Shown here piece by piece: positions 11,206 through 18,968 of a DNA stretch of 64,000 nucleotides. Below the pieces are notes generated by a model that was given only the letters and a program-made list of their open reading frames with translations, was not told the origin of the DNA and made no database searches. The stretch spans positions 22,634,240-22,698,239 of the forward strand of contig NC_091308.1 of NCBI RefSeq assembly GCF_038502225.1, written 5' to 3'. Source of the DNA: Cherax quadricarinatus (Eukaryota > Arthropoda > Malacostraca > Decapoda > Parastacidae). The first letter of the stretch is position 1; each line of letters starts with the position of its first letter. A program made the position numbers and the translations under genes.

Positions 11206-11257
11206 TGCTTTCAGAACACTGATCCCAAGTTTTAAGTTTCGAGTCTTAATGCTGAAG

Positions 11258-11330
11258 TCCAACAAGACCCTGGTCTCAGACCGGGCCGCGGCGGCGTTAA
11301 TCCCTGAAACCCTCTCCAGGTATACCCCCT
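11258..11330 (+). mobile_element. LINE 3' tail fragment
   Basis: TGGTCTCAGACCGGGCCGCG, GCGGCGTTAATCCCTGAAAC and CCTCTCC match the GC-rich tail after the LINE fragment ending near 12870 and, inverted, the one at 1490. It is the extreme 3' end only. Confidence 0.65.
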
Positions 11331-11566
11331 AATATCTGGCCCCAGACCCCAGAACTGAGTCTCATGAGACAAAGGTGTTTATACCCAGCAACAGTAAGAC
11401 ATTATCTGGCCCCAGACATTAGACTTTATTCTTATAAGACTCAGGTCGTAATAAAAAAAAATAATATCCAGGTTTCAATGTGTAATTTCATTCAGTTTGA
11501 CGTAACTGTCAGACCAGATGTGTTAGAAACAATGCTGATGTTGATGAAGTAGACACATCTTTAATG
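11331..11566. other. Non-coding spacer with a short direct repeat
   Basis: Contains two copies of a TATCTGGCCCCAGAC phrase (about 11332 and 11403) and then AT-rich sequence leading into the palindromic repeat. No coding signal. Confidence 0.5.
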
Positions 11567-11603
11567 AGGAAACGTTTCGCCACACAGTGGCTTCATCAGT
11601 CCT
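11567..11603 (-). ncRNA. Hammerhead ribozyme-like motif, left arm
   Basis: Read on the minus strand: stem I strand AGGA, core CTGATGA, an extra A, stem II GCCAC-TGT-GTGGC, core GAA, minimal stem III ACGT, a cleavage-position T, and closing strand TCCT. Stem I pairs AGGA with TCCT. Stem III is only ACGT, which is self-complementary, as expected for hammerheads that act as dimers. The unpaired A after CTGATGA departs from the consensus. Followed by CATTAAAGATG. Confidence 0.6.
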
Positions 11604-12072
11604 AAACAAAGAAGAATGGTGAAAATCAGAAGGAGTTTGAGGTAATCAGTCCCTCAGCTTGGAGTCGCTGTCATCAGTCCATTAGTCTTGAAAGGAATAC
11701 AGCATATGCACGGAGAAGTGGCTTATATACTGTAGACAGGTGAGGTGAAGTAATCGTAGACGATATCACAGTGGACAAATCCATATGTGGAAGTAGGTCA
11801 AGAAGTAGGTCAAGAATTCCTTGTATCAAGATCCCAAAATGTTGCTGTGTCTGACAGGAATGTAGATAAATGGCCTGACCTACTTCCACGTGTGAATTTG
11901 TCCACTGTGATATCGTCTACGACTGCTTCACCTCACCTGTCTACAGTATATAAGCCACTTCTCCGTGCATATGCTGTATTCCTTTCAAGACTAATGGACT
12001 GATGACAGCGACTCCAAGCTGAGGGACTGATTACTTCAAACTCCTTCTGTTCTTCACCATTCTTCTTTGCTT

Positions 12073-12107
12073 AGGACTGATGAAGCCACTGTGTGGCGAA
12101 ACGTTTC
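12073..12107 (+). ncRNA. Hammerhead ribozyme-like motif, right arm
   Basis: Same core as the left arm: AGGA, CTGATGA, extra A, GCCAC-TGT-GTGGC, GAAACGTTTC. The 3' closing strand is TCAT rather than TCCT, so stem I keeps only two pairs next to the core and this copy is probably weaker. The orientation is opposite to the left copy. Confidence 0.6.
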
Positions 12108-12177
12108 ATAAATATACTCAAGTGTTGCACATGTGTCTAATTCATCAACTTATCGGATCTCTGAATCATTTATCTAC

Positions 12178-12870
12178 AAATATTGACGTCAGAGGATCTC
12201 ACCTTCAAAGACCACAACAATGTATCTACCGCATTTGCTAGAAAAATGATAGGATGGATAATGATAACCTTCAAAACTAGGGACGCCAAGCCCATGATGA
12301 TTCTCTTCAAATCGTTTGTTCTCTTTAGGCTGGAATACTGCTGTACACTAACTGTTCCCTTCAAGGCAGGCGAAATTGCTGACCTGGAGAGTGTACAAAG
12401 AACTTTCACGGCACACATAACTACGATAAGGAACCTAAATTACTGGGAACGGTTGAAGTACCTTGATTTGTATTCCCTGGAAAATCCTAGCGGGATTAGC
12501 ACCAAATTGCACACGAAAATCACTTCTTATGAAAGCAAAAAACTCAGCAGGAGATGCAACATCCCCCCAATGAAAAGCAGGGTTGCCACGAGTACACTGA
12601 GAGACAACACAATAAGTGTCAGGGGCCCAGGATTGTTCAGCTGCCTTCCAGCATACATAAAGGAGATTAGGAATAGACCCCTGGCTGTCTTCAAGAAGGC
12701 ACTGGACAGGCACCTAAAGTCAGTACCTGACCAGCCGGGCTGTGGGTCATACGTCAGTTTGCGTGCGGCCAACAGTAACAGCCTGGTTGATCAGACCCTG
12801 ATTCACCACGAGGCCTAGTCTCAGACCGGGCCGCGGGGGCGTTGACTCCCGAAACCCACTCCAGTTTTAC
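12178..12870 (+). pseudogene. LINE reverse transcriptase C-terminal fragment
   Basis: An open frame of about 211 codons encodes RLEYCCTL, LESVQRTFTAHI, LNYWERLKYLDLYSLE, IPPMKS, STLRDNTISVRGPGLFSC, FKKALDRHLKSVPDQPGCGS and LRAANSNSLVDQ. This is the region after the RT thumb in arthropod LINEs and the same family as 1490-1925. It is 5'-truncated just after the catalytic domain. The tail TCTCAGACCGGGCCGCGGGG follows the stop. Confidence 0.85.
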
Positions 12871-13254
12871 TCAGCATTCTTGAGGTATATCATGTCAAAG
12901 AATAATGTGAATGTTAGATAAAAAGTCAGATCTCAGTGACCTGCTGAAGTCTTACATTCTCAGGCGAGTCAGTAATTTTGCTTATATAACCTGAAGATGA
13001 GTCCCGTGACTGGACCTTGGAGTATTGTGACTCACAAGGACCAGAATCTTGGTTTTTACCTACGTGGTTCTGGACTGACTCCCTGGCAGCCGGGACGCTA
13101 TTGATCCTGAGTCACCTGTGGATGAGTCATCTGATATTTTGGTGAGTGACTCATTTAATAAATCTGTATTAAGACGATCCAGAGGGATGAAAGTTGAATC
13201 CTGTAAGATGGAGTCATCTGTATAGACATCGGTTGATATAGTGGTAAACGTTAT
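12871..13254. other. Spacer, no gene recognised
   Basis: Moderately AT-rich with no repeat family match elsewhere in the window. It lies 3' of the minus-strand exon candidate at 13255-13391, so it could be that transcript's 3' UTR; AATAAA in the right orientation is not obvious. Confidence 0.4.
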
Positions 13255-13391
13255 TTAGTTCAGGAAGTTCGCAAAGATGTACATGACGAGACCGAGGTGC
13301 CCCAGCAGCAGTGAGCACACCAGTGTCATGTGTACCGTAGGGGGAGCCTCGCACAGGAGCAACTTCAGGTCCATGTTGTGTCGCAGGGCAC
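13255..13391 (-). CDS. Possible terminal exon of an unidentified membrane protein
   Basis: On the minus strand a possible acceptor (TAAG before GTGCCCTGCG) opens a 44-codon frame ending TAA at 13255. It contains MDLKLLLCEAPPTV, then a hydrophobic run (LVCSLLLGHLGLVMYIFANF) close to the C-terminus. Codon use is strongly G/C-ending (CTG, GTG, CTC, ATC), unlike the A/T-rich repeats around it and like the PAPSS exon. I do not recognise the family. The pyrimidine tract before the acceptor is only moderate, and a LINE fragment abuts it upstream, so it could also be a chance small ORF from ATG 13374. Confidence 0.35.
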
Positions 13392-13392
13392 C

Positions 13393-14711
13393 TTACCCAA
13401 GAGGAGCACTGAGCCAAGAAAGCCTTGGGGATGTTGTTCTCGACTTTGATTTCGCATAAGAAAAGAAATACTTTGGGTTTCTTTCGATTTTATTTATGGC
13501 TTTTAGTTCTTCCCGCGATTCCTGACTCCTATAAGAATCCTTTAGTTTAAGTTCGATGTTTGCTATTTCTCTGACCAGCGTCTCCCTATGCATTGCAGAT
13601 ATATTGGCCTCTTTTAGAAGCTCTGTTATTCTTTCCCGTCGCCTGTAAAGGGAGCGCCTGTCTCTTTCTATTTTACATCTACTCCTCCTTTTTCTTAAAG
13701 GAATATGCCTTGAGCATACATCGAGTGCCACAAAGTTAATCTGTTCTAGGCATAAATTGGGGTCTGTTTTGCTTAGTCTATCTTCCCAGCTTATATCATT
13801 TAGGACTTGGTTTACTTGGTCCCACTTTATGTTCTTGTTATTGAAGTTGAATTTGGTGAAGGCTCCCTCGTGACTGATCCCATTTTGTCGGTCTGGGGCT
13901 GTGCGCATACATGTCTGAACCTCGATTATGTTGTGATCCGAGTATATTGTTTTTTATATGGTGACATTTCGTATCAGATCATCATTGTTAGTGAAGATGA
14001 GGTCCAGTGTATTTTCCAATCTAGTAGGCTCTATTATTTGCTGGTTTAAGTTGAATTTTGTGCAGAGATTTAAAAGCTCGTGTGTGTGTGTGAGTTCTCG
14101 TCAGAGCTGCCTCCTGGTGTTATCACTGCAACAACATTATTTGCTATATTCCTCCATTTTAGGTGCCTTAAGTTGAAATCCCCCAGGAGCAAGATGTTGG
14201 GGGCAGGAGCTGGAAGGTTTTCCAGACAGTGGCCAATTCTCAACAGCTGTTCCTGGAATTGTTGGGACGTTGTATACGGAGGCTTGTAGACTATCACAAT
14301 GACTGGATTTCGGTTCTCGATCTTTACCGCTAAAACTTCAACTACTTCATTTGAGGCATTTAGCAGTTCTTTGCAAATAAGTGACCCTGCGATATACAGG
14401 CCAACGCCCCCCTTTTGCCTGTTCATTCTGTCGCATGTGTATAGGTTGTAACCTGGGATCCATATTTCGTTGTCCAAGTGATCCTTTATGTGGGTCTCAG
14501 TGAAGGCTGCAAATATTGCATTTGCCTCTGCGAGCAGTCCACGGATGAAAGGTATTTTGTTGTTCGTTGCTGGCTTTAGACCCTGTATATTTGCAAAGAA
14601 GAATGTCATCTGATTGGTGGTCTTGGTGGTATTGGGGGGGGGGGACTTTTTTACCGGCACTAATATCTGTATTTCTTGGTTTGGAGTGGAGGCCACCGAC
14701 TGTGATTCCAC
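13393..14711 (-). pseudogene. LINE ORF2 endonuclease and linker, broken
   Basis: The minus-strand frame from 14711 encodes an APE-type endonuclease: FFFANIQGLKP, FTETHIKD, KGGVGLYI, LLLGDFNLRHLKWRN. The frame shifts in a CA/GT tract near 14085 and meets a stop near 13957. It resumes with SDHNIIEVQ-like residues and the linker up to NPKYFFSYAKSKSRT (stop 13393). RT is absent, so the element is 3'-truncated; this is unusual for target-primed insertions and suggests later deletion or recombination. ORF1 (15610-14660) overlaps its start in another frame. Confidence 0.75.
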
Positions 14712-15610
14712 TCCATAAATGATTGGATTTGGTGTACGATTTCTGCCATTTCCTGCCAGTTTTTTTTTCCTTCCTGGCTGTGGCTACCCAGGTTTTCCCA
14801 TGGTCTGGATGTTTTGTATCTTTTTGTCCCCTTTAGATGGTGTGCCTGGCAATATAAGTTATAGCACTGTCTTTCCCGTACTGAAGAGGGACACATTTCA
14901 GGGTGAAAAAGCTTGCAGGAAGGGAGTTTGCATTTTCCTATTGTCATATGGGCACGACATTTTCTAGGGTGGTCAAAGTTGCACGTCCCATCTGTTTTTC
15001 CAGATTTTCCATGCCTGCAGATACCAAGTACATAATATGTGCACAGGCTTGGTTTCCGTTTGCCTTTGATTTTTGTGACTGTATTCCCTGTTGGTGCATG
15101 TTTTCCTGTCTCATTCCTATCCTCACTAGTACTAACAATGGAGCTCTCACCAGTTGTTTCTGGTAATATATCCTCACTATTGCTAGTGGAGTCCCCTTGT
15201 TTGCTATCTCCTGTGGTATTACTAGTTTGTAATATTGATTTTATCTTGTCCTTGACTACACTTGTTTCCCCACTACAGCTCTTGTCTCCCTCGAGGCCAC
15301 TAATATGCGTTTCACCATGCATACAGTTACTGTCTACCAGGACAGCACCTCCAGCCTCACAGTTACTGTTTACCAGGACAGCACCTCCAGCCTCACAGTT
15401 ACTGTCTACCAGGACAGCACCTCCAGCCTTACAGCTCCTGACTACCTGGCCAGCACCTCCAGACATACAGTTACTGCCAGCCAGGACATCATCCGCACCA
15501 AGGGCGATAGCACCATCCTGCCCAGACTTTTTACTTTCCCATCTATCACCATAACCACATCTATCACTATAACTATGCACTGCATCTAGCACTATCACTA
15601 TACACCACAT
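14660..15610 (-). CDS. LINE ORF1 with CCCH-type zinc fingers
   Basis: A 316-codon minus-strand frame. Residues about 55-100 hold three imperfect copies of GGAVLVDSNCEA. Residues about 185-255 hold several Cys/His fingers: CTYYVLGICRHG, CNFDHPRKC, GKCKLPSCKLFHPEMC, RQCYNLYCQAHHLKGTKR. CCCH-like ORF1 proteins presumably bind the LINE RNA. The 3' end overlaps ORF2 by about 50 bp in a different frame, a typical LINE layout. No stop interrupts it, but ORF2 is broken, so it is a relic. The true start is uncertain; the N-terminus runs into repeat-like sequence. Confidence 0.65.
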   Translation of the reverse strand: MWCIVIVLDAVHSYSDRCGYGDRWESKKSGQDGAIALGADDVLAGSNCMSGGAGQVVRSCKAGGAVLVDSNCEAGGAVLVNSNCEAGGAVLVDSNCMHGETHISGLEGDKSCSGETSVVKDKIKSILQTSNTTGDSKQGDSTSNSEDILPETTGESSIVSTSEDRNETGKHAPTGNTVTKIKGKRKPSLCTYYVLGICRHGKSGKTDGTCNFDHPRKCRAHMTIGKCKLPSCKLFHPEMCPSSVRERQCYNLYCQAHHLKGTKRYKTSRPWENLGSHSQEGKKNWQEMAEIVHQIQSFMEWNHSRWPPLQTKKYRY

Positions 15611-17580
15611 CTAGCACCATAACTATACACCACATCTATCACCCTAACTATAAACATCTAGCACCATCACTATACACCACATCTAGCACCATAACTATGC
15701 ACCCCATCTAGCACCAATACTATACACTACATCTATCGCCATAACTATATACACATCTAGCACCATGAGTATACACCACATCTAGTACCATCATTATACA
15801 CTACATCACCATAACTATACACCACATTTAGCACCATCACTATACACTACAACTATCCCCATAACTATATTATACCACATCTAAGACCTTCACTATGCAC
15901 CACATCTAACACCATCACTATACACTACATTTGGCAACATCACTATAAACCACAACTATCACCATAACTATATAACAACAGTTACTATCATTATACACCT
16001 CATCTAGTACCATAACTATACACCACATTTATCACCATCACTATAAGCCACAACTATCATTATCACTATAAACCACATCTATCACCATCAATATAAACCA
16101 CAACAGTTACCATCACTATTCACCACATGTATCATAATCACTATATACCACACCTTCCACTGCCACTATGCACTACTTCTAACACCATCACTACAAACGA
16201 AATCTATACCACTATACATCTACCATCACTATACACTGCATCTAACACCGTACACTATTTCTATCATCAGTATCATTACACGTTTCCTTACACCTGTTGT
16301 CGTGTTCACCTAGCAGCAAATAGGTACCTGGGTGTTAGTCGACTGGTGTGAGTCGCATCCTGGGGGACAAGACTGAGGACCCCAATGGAAATAAGTTAGA
16401 CAGTCCTCGATGACTGACGCACTGACTTTCTTGGGTTATCCTGGGTGGCTAACCCTCCGGGGTTAAAAATCCGAACGAAAGCTTACCTTATCTTATCTTA
16501 TTTCTATTACCATCAGTGTGTATTACATCTAACACAATCACTATACACTATATATATCACTATCATTGCATCTATCACAATTACTATAAACTACATCTAT
16601 CACTACTATATATCGCCGCCACTATTCATTGCATATAACACCATCACTATACACTATCATTACACCTTTCACCATCACTCTAAATCCTATCAATCGCTTT
16701 CATTATACACTACAACTATTACCACCACTATACATCACATATATCAACTTCACTAAATGTCAGTCATCACTATAAATCACATTTATCACCATCACTATAT
16801 GCTATATCACAATCACTCCACACTACATCTATCACCATCACTACACTACATCTGTCACCATCATTCTAATTCATATTTATCACCATCACTATATGCTATA
16901 TCACAGTCACTACACGCTACATCTATTACTATCAATATACACTACATTTGACACAATCGCTATAACCCACATTCATCACCATCACTATGCACAACTTGTA
17001 TCACTGTCACTATAAACCACATTTATCACACTCACTATACATTATATCTAACATGACTATACACTACATCTATCACCATCACTATACACATCTGTAACCT
17101 CACTATACATTATATCTAACATCATCAGTATATATTATATCTAACACCATTATTATACCATCACTACATCTATCACAATCACTGCACACTGCATCTATCA
17201 CCATTACTATACACAACATCTGTCACCATAGCTCTGAACCACATTTATTTCCATGACTATACACTATATCACCATCACTACACACTACATATATTAAAAC
17301 ATCATTATACACTGCATCTAACATCGTCACTATAAACCATATTTATCACCCATTTGTCACTATCACTATATATCACACACCATCACTATGCACTACATTT
17401 ATCACCATCACTATAAACTAAATTTATCACCATTACTATACACTACATAATCATCTTAGCTATATCACTATCACCATCACTATACATCTATCACCGTCAC
17501 AATAAGCTACATCTAGCTTGATCACCAAACGCTACATCTATCATCACTATATATCTAACACCATCACTATACTAAAGGTA
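15600..17580. repeat. Degenerate minisatellite, CACCATCACTATACACCACA type
   Basis: About 2 kb of irregular repeats of a 24-26 bp unit built from CACCATCACTATACACTACATCTAT-like pieces, AT-rich and G-poor on the plus strand. It is interrupted by a SINE at 16291-16502. ORFs here are short and repetitive. Confidence 0.85.
16291..16502 (+). mobile_element. tRNA-like SINE
   Basis: Starts CACCTGTTGTCGTGTTCACC. It has an A-box-like TAGCAGCAAATAGG (16311) and a weak B-box-like GAGTCGCATCC (16350), 39 bp apart, close to tRNA promoter spacing. It ends with AAAATCCGAACGAAAGCTTA and a (CTTAT)n tail. A second, deleted copy is at 47146-47285. The tRNA origin is inference because the B box is poor. Confidence 0.65.
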
Positions 17581-17582
17581 AG

Positions 17583-17714
17583 AACAAGTATATTCGAGGG
17601 TAACTATATTTCTCATATATTTTATTATTGTTTATATTGCGGCTTGCATTTCCATATATTGTTATCGCAAGATTCAGAGTCTTTGTTCCCAGTCGTTGAA
17701 TCTTAGCTAATACT
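17583..17714 (+). promoter_or_regulatory. Possible promoter upstream of the 17715 locus
   Basis: A TATATTTTATTATTG stretch and TTTATATTG (about 17628) precede TTCAGAGT (about 17670), a possible initiator, by roughly 35-40 bp. An in-frame TGA at 17697 fixes ATG 17715 as the first start. This is a plausibility argument only. Confidence 0.25.
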
Positions 17715-17864
17715 ATGGGTATCTTCAAAAAATTAGCATATGCTGCAGCTGTGCTGCTGTTCGTCTATGCCTTCGTTGATATCCTCTCCGTTTTTGGTAA
17801 AAGTGTTAAAGAGTTGGAAGAGGACCGGGATCGACTCCTAAAGGAGGTGGAGTTAACTTCCTAG
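17715..17864 (+). CDS. Unrecognised 49-aa protein: N-terminal membrane segment plus charged helix
   Basis: ATG 17715 has A at -3 and G at +4. The product begins MGIFKK, has a hydrophobic segment (LAYAAAVLLFVYAFVDILSV), then a charged amphipathic stretch (KELEEDRDRLLKEVEL), and ends at TAG 17862 after TCC. The frame continues open past this TAG into the next ORF. I do not recognise a family. It could be a short single-pass protein, or the N-terminus of one long product interrupted by nonsense codons. Confidence 0.4.
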   Translation: MGIFKKLAYAAAVLLFVYAFVDILSVFGKSVKELEEDRDRLLKEVELTS

Positions 17865-17906
17865 GAGTGCGAATCGTTTACCCAAAAATTGTGTCGATTC
17901 CCTGAA

Positions 17907-18104
17907 ATGGGGATGATTTTGTCATGTGATGGTTATACCCCCTCAAACCCCCCTGAAAACCATGTAAGCCCTTGGTGGGCCCCACAAACATGGCCTGTTC
18001 TCGGCATCATAGTCAGAGGCTACCAAGCCTTCAAGGAAATTAATGATTTGGAGATCCTTCTGAAGGATATGAGGGGATCTTGCCAGGGAATTTCTTCCTC
18101 CTAG
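17907..18104 (+). CDS. Unrecognised 65-aa ORF, same frame as 17715
   Basis: From ATG 17907 to TAG 18102, again after TCC. The frame is open from the previous TAG, so the ATG choice is arbitrary. It contains ILSCDGYTPSNPPEN, a Trp-rich patch (SPWWAPQTWPVLGIIV) and KEINDLEILLKDMRGSC. The next ORF starts at the base after its stop. There are no family motifs, but its composition looks like a real protein and not repeat translation. Confidence 0.35.
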   Translation: MGMILSCDGYTPSNPPENHVSPWWAPQTWPVLGIIVRGYQAFKEINDLEILLKDMRGSCQGISSS

Positions 18105-18920
18105 ATGGTAATGCTCATTGTTGTGACCATGCTAGGAATATCATACTGGACTTTCCGAGGCAGGAGCTGTGTTCAGACACCACGGACACACTCCCTCCCT
18201 GTCGACCAGTCAATCCCCATATACCAGTCAATCCCCATATACCAGTCCCTCCACGCCGACCAGTCCCTCTCAGTCGACCAGTCCCTCCCTGTCGACCAGT
18301 CCCTCCCCGTCGACCAGTCCCTCCCCGTCGACCAGCCCCTCCCCATCGACCAGCCCGTCCCCGTCAACCAGTACCTCCCCGACGACCAGTCCCTCCCCAT
18401 TGACCAGCCTCTCCCCGTCGACCAGTCCCTCTCCGTCGACCAGTCCCTCCCCCTCGACCAGTCCCTCCCCGTCGACCAGCACCTCCCTGTCGACCAGTCC
18501 CTCCCCTCCGACAAGTTCCTCCCCAACTCTAAACGATACCCCAACTTCAAGCAATTCCCCAACTCAAAACGATTCCCCAACTCCAAACAATTCCCCAACT
18601 CCAAACGATTCCCCAACTCCAAACGATTCCCCAACTCCAAACGATTCCCCAACTCCGAACGATTCCAAAGCACTAAATCCCTCCAGTCCCTTCCCGTCGA
18701 CCACTCCCTCCCCGTCGACCAGTCCCTCCCCATCGACCAGTCCCTCCCTGTCGACCAGTCCCTCCCTGTCGACCAGTCCCTCCCCAACTCTAAACGATAC
18801 CCCAACTTCAAACGATTCCCCAACTCCAAACGATTCCCCAACTCCAAACGATTCCCCAACTCCAAACGATTCCCCAACTCCAAACGATTCCCCAACTCAA
18901 AACGATTCCCCAACTCCTAG
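18105..18920 (+). CDS. Unrecognised 271-aa ORF with membrane segment and hexapeptide repeats
   Basis: Starts MVMLIVVTMLGISYWTF (short hydrophobic segment), then repeats of PVDQSL and NSKRFP, ending at TAG 18918 after TCC. The +1 frame across the same DNA (18136-18972) reads as Ser/Thr/Pro-rich mucin-like repeats (SPSPST, TPNDSP). In the CAGTCCCTCCCCGTCGAC array most of the unit variants I compared are silent in that +1 frame (AGT/AGC, CCG/CCA/CCC, TCC/TCT) and not in this one. The mucin-like frame may therefore be the true one there, implying a frameshift or a separate exon. Confidence 0.35.
   Translation: MVMLIVVTMLGISYWTFRGRSCVQTPRTHSLPVDQSIPIYQSIPIYQSLHADQSLSVDQSLPVDQSLPVDQSLPVDQPLPIDQPVPVNQYLPDDQSLPIDQPLPVDQSLSVDQSLPLDQSLPVDQHLPVDQSLPSDKFLPNSKRYPNFKQFPNSKRFPNSKQFPNSKRFPNSKRFPNSKRFPNSERFQSTKSLQSLPVDHSLPVDQSLPIDQSLPVDQSLPVDQSLPNSKRYPNFKRFPNSKRFPNSKRFPNSKRFPNSKRFPNSKRFPNS
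18180..18915. repeat. Two interleaved 18-bp minisatellites
   Basis: Unit CAGTCCCTCCCCGTCGAC (about 18180-18530 and 18690-18785) alternates with unit CCAACTCCAAACGATTCC (about 18536-18665 and 18787-18915). Both are exactly 18 bp. The two-block pattern occurs twice, so the compound array has itself been duplicated. Confidence 0.9.
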
Positions 18921-18968
18921 CCCCTCCAGAACACCAAGCCCATCCCCAACACCAACCCCCTCCCTAAC

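Larger units (their letters stand above)
11567..12107. mobile_element. Palindromic Penelope-like repeat with divergent hammerheads
   Basis: Left arm 11567-11800 and right arm 11875-12107 are near-identical reverse complements of about 230 bp, with a spacer of about 75 bp. Each arm ends outward in a hammerhead-like motif (minus strand on the left, plus strand on the right). Each arm also encodes the same short C-terminal peptide on its own strand (STVYKPLLRAYAVFLSRLMD). Hammerhead ribozymes are known in Penelope-like pseudo-LTRs; assigning this palindrome to such an element is inference, and no RT or GIY-YIG domain is adjacent. Confidence 0.65.

Noticed and set aside
8056..11332. Very long ORFs (up to about 930 codons) on both strands
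   Set aside because: They are translations of the 39-bp minisatellite with 13-residue periods; open in many frames because units are multiples of three. No unique domain.
16311..16360. Functional tRNA gene
   Set aside because: Only box-like motifs; no cloverleaf could be drawn and the B box is poor. Called a SINE.
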